Below are positions 1 to 7,774 of a stretch of DNA of 17,551 bases, piece after piece. The first letter of the stretch is position 1, and the number at the start of each line of letters is the position of its first letter. The notes beneath the pieces are model-generated. The model was not told the DNA's origin and searched no databases. It saw nothing but the letters and a program-made list of their open reading frames with translations. The stretch comes from an uncultured Blautia sp. (lineage in GTDB: Bacteria; Bacillota; Clostridia; Lachnospirales; Lachnospiraceae), in NCBI GenBank assembly GCA_900542045.1, contig UQMI01000067.1:1-17551 (forward strand). Reading direction: 5' to 3'. A program made the position numbers and the translations under genes.

Positions 1-152
1 TTCTGGAGAATTATCCCTATGAAGCAGAAAGCCTGGATCCCTATCTTCCGGAAGAACTGCACAGTGAGACGACGGCAAAAGGATGGCTTCAGCTTCTGCC
101 TGGGGTGCACAGATGTGACGGCTTTTTTATCGCCAGATTCCGGAGAAAGTAG
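1..152 (+). CDS. rsmB: RsmB, 16S rRNA (cytosine-C5) methyltransferase, C-terminal end only
   Basis: Only the last 49 codons are present, read in the frame starting at base 3 and ending with TAG at 150-152. The tail contains LQLLPGVHRCDGFFIARFRRK-like sequence (a Leu-Leu-Pro-Gly-x-His stretch, then Cys-Asp-Gly-Phe-Phe-Ile-Ala), which is the characteristic C-terminal strand of the RsmB/NOL1-NOP2 family that methylates C967 of 16S rRNA using S-adenosylmethionine. The following gene is rlmN, and rsmB-rlmN-prpC-prkC is a well-known Firmicutes order, which supports the call. The catalytic cysteines and SAM-binding motifs lie upstream of the window and cannot be checked. The gap to the next start is 8 bases, so co-transcription is likely. 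Confidence 0.85.
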   Translation, partial: LENYPYEAESLDPYLPEELHSETTAKGWLQLLPGVHRCDGFFIARFRRK

Positions 153-160
153 GTAACAGA

Positions 161-1300
161 TTGATTGCAGAAAAAAAGACAGAAAGCATTCGTCCCGTCC
201 TGAATGGTGAGATTCCGGATATAAAGTCCATGTATGTGGAAGAAGTGAAGGATCTGGTAACCGAACTGGGCGGGAAGGCATTTCATGGAAAACAGATCTA
301 TCAGTGGCTCCATGAAAAACTGGCAGATTCTTATGATGAGATGACCAATCTTTCCAAAGCATTTCGGGAGACACTGAAAGAAAAAGCGCCTCTGGAAGGA
401 CTGCAGCTTCTGCAGGTCCAGACTTCCCGGATTGACGGGACGCAGAAATTTCTGTTCCGGCTGGCAGACGGTAATGTGATTGAAAGCGTTCTGATGAAAT
501 ATAAGCACGGCAATTCCGTCTGTATTTCTTCCCAGGTGGGCTGCCGGATGGGCTGCCGTTTCTGTGCGTCCGCCATCGGCGGCCTGACCCGGAATCTGAG
601 AGCCGGAGAGATGCTGGAGCAGATCTATCAGATTCAGAAATATTCGGGGCAGCGGGTTTCCAATGTGGTGGTGATGGGTACCGGGGAGCCCCTGGACAAT
701 TACGAAAATCTTCTGCGTTTCCTGGGAATACTCACCGGGGAAGGCGGTCTACATATCAGCCAGAGAAATATTACGGTGTCTACCTGCGGCCTGGTTCCCC
801 GGATCTATGATCTGGCAGAAGAAGATCTGCAGATCACTCTGGCGCTGTCCCTTCATGCACCCAATCAGAAGAAGAGAGAAGAACTGATGCCCATTGCCCG
901 GAAATATGAGCTGGGACAGGTCATGGAGGCCTGCAGAGATTATTTTCAGAAAACCGGGAGAAGGCTGACATTTGAATACAGCCTGGTGGCAGGTGTCAAT
1001 GATACGGATCAGGATGTGTCAGAACTGGCGGTTCTTCTGAGAGGAATGCACAGCCATGTGAATCTGATCCCGGTAAACCCTGTCCGGGAACGCTCATTTG
1101 TACGTCCAACCCGTCAGGCAGCGGAGAATTTCAAAATAAAACTTGAAAAATGCGGAATTAATGTTACTATTAGAAGGGAAATGGGAAGCGATATAGATGG
1201 TGCCTGCGGGCAACTGAGGAAGCGTTTTCTGGAAGAGACGCCGGAGGATGCTCAGCCAGGAGCCGGGAACAGCAGGAAGAAAGCGAGAATTGAAAAATGA
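161..1300 (+). CDS. rlmN: RlmN, dual-specificity 23S rRNA/tRNA adenine-C2 methyltransferase (radical SAM)
   Basis: This cytoplasmic radical-SAM enzyme makes 2-methyladenosine at A2503 of 23S rRNA and A37 of some tRNAs. The CxxxCxxC iron-sulfur motif is seen at residues C128, C132 and C135. The two mechanistic cysteines of the family fit C121 (seven residues before the cluster, as in E. coli) and C349 in the SDIDGACGQLR motif. GTGEPLDN, LALSLHAP and LIPVNPV are further family signatures. The start is uncertain. TTG at 161 gives 379 residues and has only a weak AGTAGG upstream. The in-frame ATG at 230 would give 356 residues, closer to the usual length of about 345, but has no clear ribosome binding site. 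The C-terminal 25 residues are a charged, unconserved-looking extension. Its TGA overlaps the next start as ATGA (1297-1300), so translation of prpC is probably coupled. Confidence 0.96.
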   Translation: MIAEKKTESIRPVLNGEIPDIKSMYVEEVKDLVTELGGKAFHGKQIYQWLHEKLADSYDEMTNLSKAFRETLKEKAPLEGLQLLQVQTSRIDGTQKFLFRLADGNVIESVLMKYKHGNSVCISSQVGCRMGCRFCASAIGGLTRNLRAGEMLEQIYQIQKYSGQRVSNVVVMGTGEPLDNYENLLRFLGILTGEGGLHISQRNITVSTCGLVPRIYDLAEEDLQITLALSLHAPNQKKREELMPIARKYELGQVMEACRDYFQKTGRRLTFEYSLVAGVNDTDQDVSELAVLLRGMHSHVNLIPVNPVRERSFVRPTRQAAENFKIKLEKCGINVTIRREMGSDIDGACGQLRKRFLEETPEDAQPGAGNSRKKARIEK

Positions 1301-2031
1301 AAGTGTATTCGGTTACTGACATAGGACGGAGACGCAGGGTCAACCAGGATTATGTTTTCGCCTCAGAGACTTCCGTAGGGAACCTTCCCAATCTTTTTGT
1401 GGTTGCAGATGGAATGGGAGGACACAATGCCGGAGATTTCGCGTCATCCTTTGCAGTGGAGACGGTGGTGAAGACCATATCTCAGGATGCGGATTATAAT
1501 CCTGTAAAGATCATACGCCATGCCATAGAGCAGGCCAATGACGCGCTGCGTCAGGAAGCCAGGAAAGACAGTGCGCTGGCAGGGATGGGGACAACGATTG
1601 TGGTCCTTACCATAGCGGGACGATATGCTTATGTGGCCAATGTGGGCGACAGCAGGCTGTATGTGATGAACGGAGAGATCCGGCAGATCACCCGGGATCA
1701 TTCCCTGGTACAGGAAATGGTCAGACTGGGGGAGTTACGTCCGGAAGAGGCAAGAAATCATCCGGACAAAAATATTATCACCCGGGCTCTGGGAGCCAGG
1801 GAGAATATCAACATTGACTTTTTTGATCTGAAACTGGAAGAAGACAGTCAGATTTTGATGTGTTCCGATGGTCTGAGCAACATGCTGACAGACGAACAGA
1901 TGCAGGAGATCCTTGCTTCCGATAAAGACATTGGTGCAAAAGCAGGAGATTTGATCCTGGGCGCCAACCGCAACGGCGGAAAAGATAATATAGCAGTGAT
2001 ACTAATAGAACCATTCACGAATGAGGTGTGA
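1297..2031 (+). CDS. prpC: PrpC/Stp, PP2C-family Ser/Thr protein phosphatase
   Basis: This is a 244-residue cytoplasmic metal-dependent phosphatase, the normal length for the bacterial single-domain PP2C family. It removes phosphate from the kinase PrkC, encoded next, and from PrkC substrates. Motifs in order: RxxNQD (residues 13-18), the metal-binding VADGMGGH (D38), GMGTT, NVGDSRLY, RDHS, NIITRALG, the metal-binding MCSDGLSNML, and the C-terminal GGKDNIAVI. All expected metal-binding aspartates appear present. The ATG overlaps the rlmN stop by 4 bases, and only weak purine-rich sequence lies upstream, so translational coupling is likely. Its stop lies 2 bases before the prkC ATG. The phosphatase/kinase pair is conserved together across Firmicutes. 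Confidence 0.96.
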   Translation: MKVYSVTDIGRRRRVNQDYVFASETSVGNLPNLFVVADGMGGHNAGDFASSFAVETVVKTISQDADYNPVKIIRHAIEQANDALRQEARKDSALAGMGTTIVVLTIAGRYAYVANVGDSRLYVMNGEIRQITRDHSLVQEMVRLGELRPEEARNHPDKNIITRALGARENINIDFFDLKLEEDSQILMCSDGLSNMLTDEQMQEILASDKDIGAKAGDLILGANRNGGKDNIAVILIEPFTNEV

Positions 2032-2033
2032 GA

Positions 2034-4160
2034 ATGTTAAAAACGGGAATGTTTATTGGCGAACGTTATGAAATCGTCGGAAAAGTGGGAAGCGGAGGCA
2101 TGGCCGATGTCTATAAAGCAAAAGACCATAAGCTGAATCGCTTCGTTGCAGTAAAGGTACTGAAACAGGAATTCCGGGAGGATACCACATTTATCCGGAA
2201 ATTCCGGACAGAGGCCCAGGCGGCGGCAGGGCTGACCCATCCCAATATTGTAAGCGTATTTGATGTGGGAGAGGATGGAGACATCTATTATATTGTCATG
2301 GAACTGGTAGAGGGAATCACCCTGAAGGAGTATATTTCCAAGAAGGGCTGTCTCAGTGTGAAGGAAGCCACCAGTATTGCCATTCAGGTATCCATGGGTC
2401 TGGAGGCGGCACATAGCCACGGGATCGTTCACAGAGATGTGAAGCCCCAGAATATCATGATCTCCACAGACGGTAAAGTGAAGGTGACGGACTTCGGCAT
2501 TGCCAGGGCCGCATCCTCCAATACCATCAGCTCCAATGCCATGGGGTCCGTGCATTACAGTTCTCCGGAACAGGTGCGCGGCGGCTACAGCGATGAGAAG
2601 AGCGACATTTATTCGCTGGGTATCACTCTGTATGAGATGGTAACCGGACGAGTTCCCTTTGACGGGGAGACCACAGTGGCTATTGCCATCAAGCATCTGC
2701 AGGAGGAACTGATCCCGCCCAGCACATATACGCCGGATCTGCCCTACAGCCTGGAGCGCATCATTGAGAAATGTACCCAGAAGAGTGTGGACCGCCGGTA
2801 CAACAATATGGAAGAAGTCATTGCGGATCTGAAGCATTCGCTGATCGATCCCCAGGGAGATTTCGTGAAACTGGTTCCGCTTTCCAATCACGCGCAGACC
2901 GTGGTGATCTCCGATTCAGAGAGAAATGCCATCCGCAGCGGGGGGAATAATTCCCAGAGCACAGCATCGAAGGTAGACCGCCTGGAACAGGAGGAGGCAT
3001 CCTACGATGACGGCTATGACGATTACGACGATGACGAGGACAATAAACGGGGGCTGAACCGGGGCCTGGAAAAGGCCATGACCATAGGAGCGATCCTGAT
3101 CGGAATCCTGATCATCATCATCCTGATCATTTTCATCGGCAACCGTTCCGGTCTCTTTGCTTCCGTGTTCGGCGGAAGGAGCAATACACAGACCGAAGAG
3201 CAGGACAATACGGATGACAGCCAGGATACGGCAGACAGCGAAGATCTGGTAGAAGTTCCCAATCTGGTAGGCAAGACCGAGGATGAAGCCAGAGAGCTGC
3301 TGACCAGCCGGGGACTGGGTATGAGCTGGCAGGGGGATGAGGTATCCGACCAGCCCAAGGGAACCATTTCTTCCCAGGAGATCGAAGCAGGAACCATGGT
3401 GGAGATGTACAGCACCATCAACTATAAACGAAGCAGCGGCAATCCGACGGTGACCATTCCTTCTGTAATCGGACGGACACAGGTAGAAGCCCAGGAGCTG
3501 CTGGAAGAATCCGGCTTTGTGGTGGAAGTGACCCAGAGCTATGATAACGACTATAACTACGAAATCGGCCAGGTTATGGCAGTGTCTCCGGAAGAGGGAA
3601 CCGAAGCGGAGACCGGCTCCACGGTGACGATCACTGTCAGCCTGGGCATCGAGGGCTATACCTCTTCTGTTCCGTATGTGGTAGGTATGACAGAGAATGA
3701 AGCCAAAGATGCGCTGGCCGGCGCAGCATTAAACTGTGTGGTTACCTCTGCCATGAGCGATACAGTGGCAGCGGGAACTGTAATTTCTCAGGATGTGGAA
3801 GCCTATACGGAAGTGGAGAAACAGACCACAGTGACCATTACAGTCAGCACAGGCAATACCACTCCGACTCCTTCCGTAACTGCCACACCGGTGGCGGACG
3901 GCACCTGGAAATGTACCCAGATGCTGGATACACCCGATGGCTACAACGGCGGTGTGGTCCGGATGGAACTGGTGCAGATTGTCAACGGAGATCCGGTGGC
4001 TACAACAGTTGTGGACGGCAAGGAAGTGGAATTCCCCTACCAGCTGAATCTGGATGGTGTTGCGGGAGTAACCGAAGGTACCCTGTATCTGTCAGAACTG
4101 GTGGGAAGCGACTATGTGGAGCTGGGACACTATCCGCTGACATTTGAAAAGGTAGAGTGA
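2034..4160 (+). CDS. prkC: PrkC/Stk1-type membrane Ser/Thr protein kinase with three PASTA domains
   Basis: This is a eukaryotic-type kinase whose outer domains sense peptidoglycan fragments or lipid II; in relatives it controls growth, cell wall metabolism and spore germination. With ATG at 2034 it has 708 residues. The kinase domain (about 11-270) has the glycine-rich loop near 16-26, catalytic K41, HRDVKPQN (133-140), DFG (153-155) and SPEQ (177-180). An acidic juxtamembrane stretch (about 320-337) is followed by one membrane helix (about 349-369). PASTA repeats are at about 404-464, 473-536 and 544-605. A Thr/Pro-rich linker leads to a 90-residue C-terminal domain (about 620-708) of unassigned, probably beta-rich fold. 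ATG 2034 is preferred to GTG 2028 because GAGGTG (2023-2028) lies at normal spacing from it. rsgA begins 3 bases after the stop. Confidence 0.96.
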   Translation: MLKTGMFIGERYEIVGKVGSGGMADVYKAKDHKLNRFVAVKVLKQEFREDTTFIRKFRTEAQAAAGLTHPNIVSVFDVGEDGDIYYIVMELVEGITLKEYISKKGCLSVKEATSIAIQVSMGLEAAHSHGIVHRDVKPQNIMISTDGKVKVTDFGIARAASSNTISSNAMGSVHYSSPEQVRGGYSDEKSDIYSLGITLYEMVTGRVPFDGETTVAIAIKHLQEELIPPSTYTPDLPYSLERIIEKCTQKSVDRRYNNMEEVIADLKHSLIDPQGDFVKLVPLSNHAQTVVISDSERNAIRSGGNNSQSTASKVDRLEQEEASYDDGYDDYDDDEDNKRGLNRGLEKAMTIGAILIGILIIIILIIFIGNRSGLFASVFGGRSNTQTEEQDNTDDSQDTADSEDLVEVPNLVGKTEDEARELLTSRGLGMSWQGDEVSDQPKGTISSQEIEAGTMVEMYSTINYKRSSGNPTVTIPSVIGRTQVEAQELLEESGFVVEVTQSYDNDYNYEIGQVMAVSPEEGTEAETGSTVTITVSLGIEGYTSSVPYVVGMTENEAKDALAGAALNCVVTSAMSDTVAAGTVISQDVEAYTEVEKQTTVTITVSTGNTTPTPSVTATPVADGTWKCTQMLDTPDGYNGGVVRMELVQIVNGDPVATTVVDGKEVEFPYQLNLDGVAGVTEGTLYLSELVGSDYVELGHYPLTFEKVE

Positions 4161-4163
4161 TCC

Positions 4164-5042
4164 ATGAGAGGTAAGATCATCAAGGGAATCGCCGGGTTTT
4201 ATTATGTAACGACCGGAACCAAATATCTGTACGAGTGCAGAGCAAAAGGAATTTTCCGGAAAGACGGCATCAAACCTCTGGTGGGTGACGAAGTAGAGAT
4301 AGAAATACTGGATGAAGAAGAGAAAACAGGAAATGTAACGGAAATCCTGCCGCGGAAAAACGAACTGATCCGTCCGGCAGCAGCCAATGTGGACCAGGCG
4401 CTGGTGATCTTCGCGCTGGTGCAGCCAAAGCCCAACTTTATGCTGCTGGACCGGTTTCTGGTGATGATGGCCCGGGCAGGAATACCCGCCACCATCTGTT
4501 TCAACAAAAAGGATCTGGCAAAGGAGGAGGAAATGGATTTCCTCCTCCGAACCTATACAGGCTGCGGATATCCGGTGCTGTTCTCCAGCGCATTGGAAAA
4601 AGACGGTCTGGAGAGACTGCGGGAGTATCTTCATGGAAAGACCACAGTGGTGGCCGGTCCCTCCGGCGTGGGAAAGTCTTCTCTGACCAACTGCCTCCAG
4701 TCCGGCATTCAGATGGAGACCGGCGAGATCAGCCGGAAACTGGGCCGGGGAAAACACACCACCCGTCATGCGCAGCTGATCCCGGTGGATCAGGATACGT
4801 ATCTGATGGATACGCCGGGATTTTCTTCGCTGTATCTGGAAGATATGGAAAAAGAAGAACTGAAAGAATATTTTGCGGAGTTCCATCCCTATGAAGGAAA
4901 ATGCAGATTCCAGGGATGTGTTCACATTCATGAACCGGGATGTGCAGTAAAAGAAGCACTGGAAGACGGTCAGATCAGCAGACTCCGCTACGAAAACTAC
5001 ATGGCGCTTTATGAAGAATTGGAAGAGAAAAGGAGATATTAA
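4164..5042 (+). CDS. rsgA: RsgA, circularly permuted ribosome small-subunit-dependent GTPase
   Basis: RsgA is a late 30S-assembly GTPase that checks the decoding centre, acting in the cytoplasm. Its permuted motif order is visible. An N-terminal OB-fold region (about 1-70) is followed by G4 as NKKD (114-117), G5 as SSAL (141-144), then the P-loop GPSGVGKS (165-172), a threonine-bearing G2 segment near RGKHTTRH, and G3 as DTPG (216-219). The C-terminal zinc knuckle is complete: C247, C252, H254 and C260 in the arrangement CRFQGCVHIHEPGCAV. At 292 residues it has normal length. The ATG lies 3 bases after prkC, with a purine-rich AAAAGGTAGAG upstream. Location between prkC and rpe is the standard Firmicutes arrangement; RsgA (CpgA) is a known PrkC substrate in Bacillus. 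Confidence 0.96.
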   Translation: MRGKIIKGIAGFYYVTTGTKYLYECRAKGIFRKDGIKPLVGDEVEIEILDEEEKTGNVTEILPRKNELIRPAAANVDQALVIFALVQPKPNFMLLDRFLVMMARAGIPATICFNKKDLAKEEEMDFLLRTYTGCGYPVLFSSALEKDGLERLREYLHGKTTVVAGPSGVGKSSLTNCLQSGIQMETGEISRKLGRGKHTTRHAQLIPVDQDTYLMDTPGFSSLYLEDMEKEELKEYFAEFHPYEGKCRFQGCVHIHEPGCAVKEALEDGQISRLRYENYMALYEELEEKRRY

Positions 5043-5047
5043 AAATC

Positions 5048-5719
5048 ATGGATCAACTATGCCCTTCAATATTGGCGGCAGATTTTAACTGTCTGGGAGA
5101 GCAGCTTAAGATACTGGAAGAAGCAGGTGTAAAATGGCTTCACATCGATGTGATGGATGGAGAGTTTGTTCCCAGTATTTCCTTTGGAATGCCTGTGATC
5201 CAGTCCATCCGGAAGAAATCAGGCCTCTTTTTTGACGTACATCTGATGATCGTGGAGCCGGAACGCTATATCCAGGATTTTGTGGACTGCGGCGCAGATT
5301 CCATCACGGTGCATGCGGAGGCATGCGAAGATCTGGAGCGGACGGTACAAAGGATCAAGGCGGCGGGAGTAAAAGCAGGGGTATCCCTGAAACCTGCTAC
5401 ACCGGTCAGTGAGATCAGCTATCTGCTGAAGGATCTGGATATGGTTCTGATTATGACGGTGAATCCGGGATTTGGCGGCCAGAAATACATTCCGGAGTGC
5501 ACAGAGAAAATCAGAGAGCTGAAAGAACTGGCAGAGCAGGAAGAGCTGGATCTGGACATCCAGGTGGACGGCGGCATTAATGACGAAACCCTTCCGGTGG
5601 CCATGGCGGCGGGAGCCAATCTCTTTGTGGAGGGATCTTATATTTTTACGGGAAATCTGCGGGAGAACGCGCGTAAGGTCATGGAGGAGATCCGGGAATG
5701 CAGAGCATCTCTGTCCTGA
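5048..5719 (+). CDS. rpe: Ribulose-phosphate 3-epimerase
   Basis: Rpe interconverts D-ribulose 5-phosphate and D-xylulose 5-phosphate in the pentose phosphate pathway, in the cytoplasm. The 223-residue protein has normal length and the expected TIM-barrel signatures. These include CPSILAADF at the N terminus, HIDVMDGEFVPSISFG (metal-binding His and catalytic Asp), DVHLMIVEP, a HAEA motif, LMTVNPGFGGQ-like sequence, and the phosphate-binding end with VDGGIN and GANLFVEGS. The ATG is 5 bases after the rsgA stop, with AAAGGAGA about 11 bases upstream inside the rsgA end. The gene sits between rsgA and thiN, as in Bacillus. A hairpin without a T tract overlaps its stop codon (see 5711-5735). Confidence 0.97.
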   Translation: MDQLCPSILAADFNCLGEQLKILEEAGVKWLHIDVMDGEFVPSISFGMPVIQSIRKKSGLFFDVHLMIVEPERYIQDFVDCGADSITVHAEACEDLERTVQRIKAAGVKAGVSLKPATPVSEISYLLKDLDMVLIMTVNPGFGGQKYIPECTEKIRELKELAEQEELDLDIQVDGGINDETLPVAMAAGANLFVEGSYIFTGNLRENARKVMEEIRECRASLS

Positions 5720-5735
5720 CAGTTTTCCAGGACAG
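5711..5735 (+). other. Hairpin at the rpe stop / thiN leader
   Basis: An 8-bp perfect inverted repeat, CTGTCCTG (5711-5718) and CAGGACAG (5728-5735), flanks a 9-base loop and spans the rpe stop codon. No T tract follows, so it is not a standard terminator. It could affect mRNA processing or relative translation of thiN, whose AAGGAG begins 11 bases later. The structure is seen in the sequence; its role is inference. Confidence 0.4.
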
Positions 5736-5756
5736 ACAGCAGAAGAAGGAGCAAAA

Positions 5757-6401
5757 ATGGATACAGTGATCATCAGCGGGGGCAATATCAATTCTGATTT
5801 TGCCCTTGATTTTTTAAATACAAAGACAGAAGCGCAGATCATAGCCGCAGACAGAGGTTATGAATTCTGCAGGAGAAATGGGATCGTACCGGAACATCTG
5901 GTGGGGGATTTTGACAGTATGTCGGAAAAGGCTGCCGGGCAGATCCACGGCGATGTGATCGTACACCGGCTGCAGCCGGAGAAGGATGATTCCGATACCC
6001 AGTCGGCAGTGAACCTGGCCATCTCTCTGGGAGCCAGCCGGATCTGGATTCTGGGAGGCACCGGGACCAGGCTGGATCATGTGATAGCCAATCTGGAGCT
6101 GCTGGAATATGGTCTGACCAGAGGCGTGAAGATCTGGCTTCTGGACGAACACAACCGGATTTCCGCGGAAAAAAAGAATTTCCGTGTGAAGAAAAAAGAA
6201 CAGTTCGGAAAATATGTCTCCTTTTTCCCCATGGGAGGACCGGTGGAGAACCTGACCCTCCGGGGATTTAAATATCCTCTGACAGAGCATTTCCTGCAGT
6301 CGGTGGATACCGGACTGACGGTCAGCAATGAAATCGCAGAAGAAGAGGCAGAAGTCTGTTTCACAAAAGGGTGCCTGCTGATGATCCAGTCCAGGGACTG
6401 A
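5757..6401 (+). CDS. thiN: Thiamine pyrophosphokinase
   Basis: ThiN transfers pyrophosphate from ATP to thiamine, giving thiamine diphosphate, the cofactor of transketolase and other enzymes. The 214-residue protein has normal length. Family motifs are seen: AADRG (31-34 region), LVGDFDS (48-54), KDDSDTQSAV (76-85), LGGTGTRLDHVIANL (99-113), and the C-terminal thiamine-binding segment with GLTVSNE (186-192). The ATG at 5757 is chosen because AAGGAG (5746-5751) precedes it by 5 bases. The open frame continues upstream into rpe, but that part has no homology-like content. It closes the rsmB-to-thiN run. No terminator with a T tract is visible after it; the next predicted promoter lies about 50 bases downstream. 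Confidence 0.95.
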   Translation: MDTVIISGGNINSDFALDFLNTKTEAQIIAADRGYEFCRRNGIVPEHLVGDFDSMSEKAAGQIHGDVIVHRLQPEKDDSDTQSAVNLAISLGASRIWILGGTGTRLDHVIANLELLEYGLTRGVKIWLLDEHNRISAEKKNFRVKKKEQFGKYVSFFPMGGPVENLTLRGFKYPLTEHFLQSVDTGLTVSNEIAEEEAEVCFTKGCLLMIQSRD

Positions 6402-6449
6402 AGAGGCAGCAGACGGCAGAATAAGAAGCAGCGGCATTCCAGACCAGGG

Positions 6450-6478
6450 TTGCCTGTGAAAATATTCTGTGATAAAAT
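6450..6478 (+). promoter_or_regulatory. Predicted sigma-A promoter for ychF
   Basis: TTGCCT (6450-6455) and TAAAAT (6473-6478) are separated by exactly 17 bases. Transcription would begin near 6485, giving a leader of about 160 bases before ychF. It is the best promoter-like match in the 245-base gap after thiN. Prediction by eye only. Confidence 0.5.
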
Positions 6479-6505
6479 CTTTCTGAAATTAGTAAAAGGA
6501 GAAAG

Positions 6506-6526
6506 ATGTGCTTTTGAAAAGCACAT
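6506..6526 (+). repeat. Perfect inverted repeat in the ychF leader
   Basis: ATGTGCTTTT and AAAAGCACAT form a 10-bp perfect inverted repeat around a single G. Directly upstream is a strong AAAAGGAG (about 6494-6501). The left arm contains ATG-TGC-TTT-TGA, a three-codon ORF at ideal spacing from that sequence. It could be an operator, or an RNA hairpin. The function is unknown. Confidence 0.4.
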
Positions 6527-6577
6527 GCCTGTAAAGGCTTGTATCCGGAGGATGCAAAGTCTGTAAGGAACATAGAT

Positions 6578-6615
6578 CCGGCTGAGAAAATGATCAGATA
6601 CAGATCTGATGCCGG
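6578..6615 (+). other. Structured 5' leader element before ychF
   Basis: ATCAGAT (6593-6599) and ATCTGAT (6604-6610) form a 7-bp stem with a 4-base loop. The flanks CCGGC (6578-6582) and GCCGG (6611-6615) can extend it with an asymmetric internal bulge. It ends about 20 bases before the ychF ribosome binding site. I do not recognise a known riboswitch class here. Confidence 0.35.
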
Positions 6616-6646
6616 AAGAAGATAAAGGAAAATGGAGGAAACAGGA

Positions 6647-7744
6647 ATGAAGCTGGGCATAGTGGGACTTCCCAATGTGGGAAAAAGCACCTTATTTAAT
6701 TCGCTGACAAAAGCAGGGGCGGAATCCGCAAACTATCCGTTCTGTACCATCGATCCCAATGTGGGAATCGTGGCCGTGCCGGATCACCGTCTGAAGCTGC
6801 TGGGAGATTTTTACCATTCCAGGAAGGTAACACCGGCAGTGATTGAATTTGTGGACATCGCCGGTCTGGTGAAAGGCGCATCCAAAGGAGAGGGGCTGGG
6901 CAATCAGTTTCTGGCCAATATCCGTGAGGTAGATGCCATTGTACATGTGGTACGATGCTTTGAAGATGAAAATGTGGTGCATGTGGATGGAAGTATTGAT
7001 CCTCTGCGTGATATCGAAACCATTAATCTGGAACTGATTTTTTCGGATCTGGAGATCCTGGAGAGAAGGATCGCCAAGACCACTAAAGTGGCGCGCAACG
7101 ATAAAGAGGCTGCCAAAGAACTGCAGTTCCTGGAGAAAGTAAAAGCCCATCTGGAAGATGGCAAGATGGCCATTACACTGGAAATCAGCGATGAGGATGA
7201 AGAACAGTGGATCGGGGGCTATAATCTGCTTACCTGGAAGCCGGTGATCTACGCCGCCAATACGCTGGAAGAGGATCTGGCCGATGACGGAGCATCCAAT
7301 CCTCACGTGCAGGCAGTGAAGGAATACGCAAAGGAACAGAACAGCGAGGTCTTTGTGATCTGTGCCCAGATTGAGCAGGAGATCGCAGAGCTGGATGAAG
7401 ATGAGAAAAAAATGTTCCTGGAAGATCTGGGACTTTCCGAGTCCGGTCTGGAAAAACTGATCAAAGCCAGCTACCGTCTGCTGGGGCTGCACAGCTTCCT
7501 GACGGCAGGGGAGGATGAGACCAGAGCCTGGACCGTGAAACTGGGGACCAAAGCGCCTCAGGCCGCAGGTAAGATCCATACGGATTTTGAGCGGGGCTTC
7601 ATCAAAGCAGAGGTAGTTAACTATCAGGATCTGCTGGACTGTGGTTCCTATGCAGGCGCCCGGGAGAAAGGTCTGGTGCGCATGGAAGGAAAGGATTACG
7701 TGGTAAAAGACGGAGATGTGATCTTATTCCGGTTCAACGTATAA
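6647..7744 (+). CDS. ychF: YchF/OLA1-family P-loop NTPase
   Basis: YchF is a universally conserved, ribosome-associated Obg-family NTPase that prefers ATP and is linked to stress and redox responses. With ATG at 6647 the protein starts [15 protein letters not shown], exactly as the family does, and has 365 residues, its usual length. The in-frame ATG at 6632 is rejected because GGAGG (6634-6638) overlaps it and serves the second ATG. Motifs: P-loop GLPNVGKST (residues 7-15), the G3 region [19 protein letters not shown], a coiled-coil insertion in the middle, and a C-terminal TGS domain starting near [14 protein letters not shown] and ending [13 protein letters not shown]. The G4 equivalent is NTLEED, fitting the altered NxxE type linked to ATP use. 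The next gene starts 30 bases after the stop. Confidence 0.97.
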   Translation: MKLGIVGLPNVGKSTLFNSLTKAGAESANYPFCTIDPNVGIVAVPDHRLKLLGDFYHSRKVTPAVIEFVDIAGLVKGASKGEGLGNQFLANIREVDAIVHVVRCFEDENVVHVDGSIDPLRDIETINLELIFSDLEILERRIAKTTKVARNDKEAAKELQFLEKVKAHLEDGKMAITLEISDEDEEQWIGGYNLLTWKPVIYAANTLEEDLADDGASNPHVQAVKEYAKEQNSEVFVICAQIEQEIAELDEDEKKMFLEDLGLSESGLEKLIKASYRLLGLHSFLTAGEDETRAWTVKLGTKAPQAAGKIHTDFERGFIKAEVVNYQDLLDCGSYAGAREKGLVRMEGKDYVVKDGDVILFRFNV

Positions 7745-7774
7745 AAAGCAGGGGCAGAGGGTGGAAGGTATCAG

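Noticed and set aside
5580..5756. Upstream extension of the thiN frame into rpe
   Set aside because: It overlaps conserved rpe codons, while AAGGAG and ATG 5757 give the standard ThiN start and length.
6525..6566. 13-codon ORF in the ychF leader
   Set aside because: No ribosome binding site at the right distance, no recognisable product, and it overlaps the inverted repeat.
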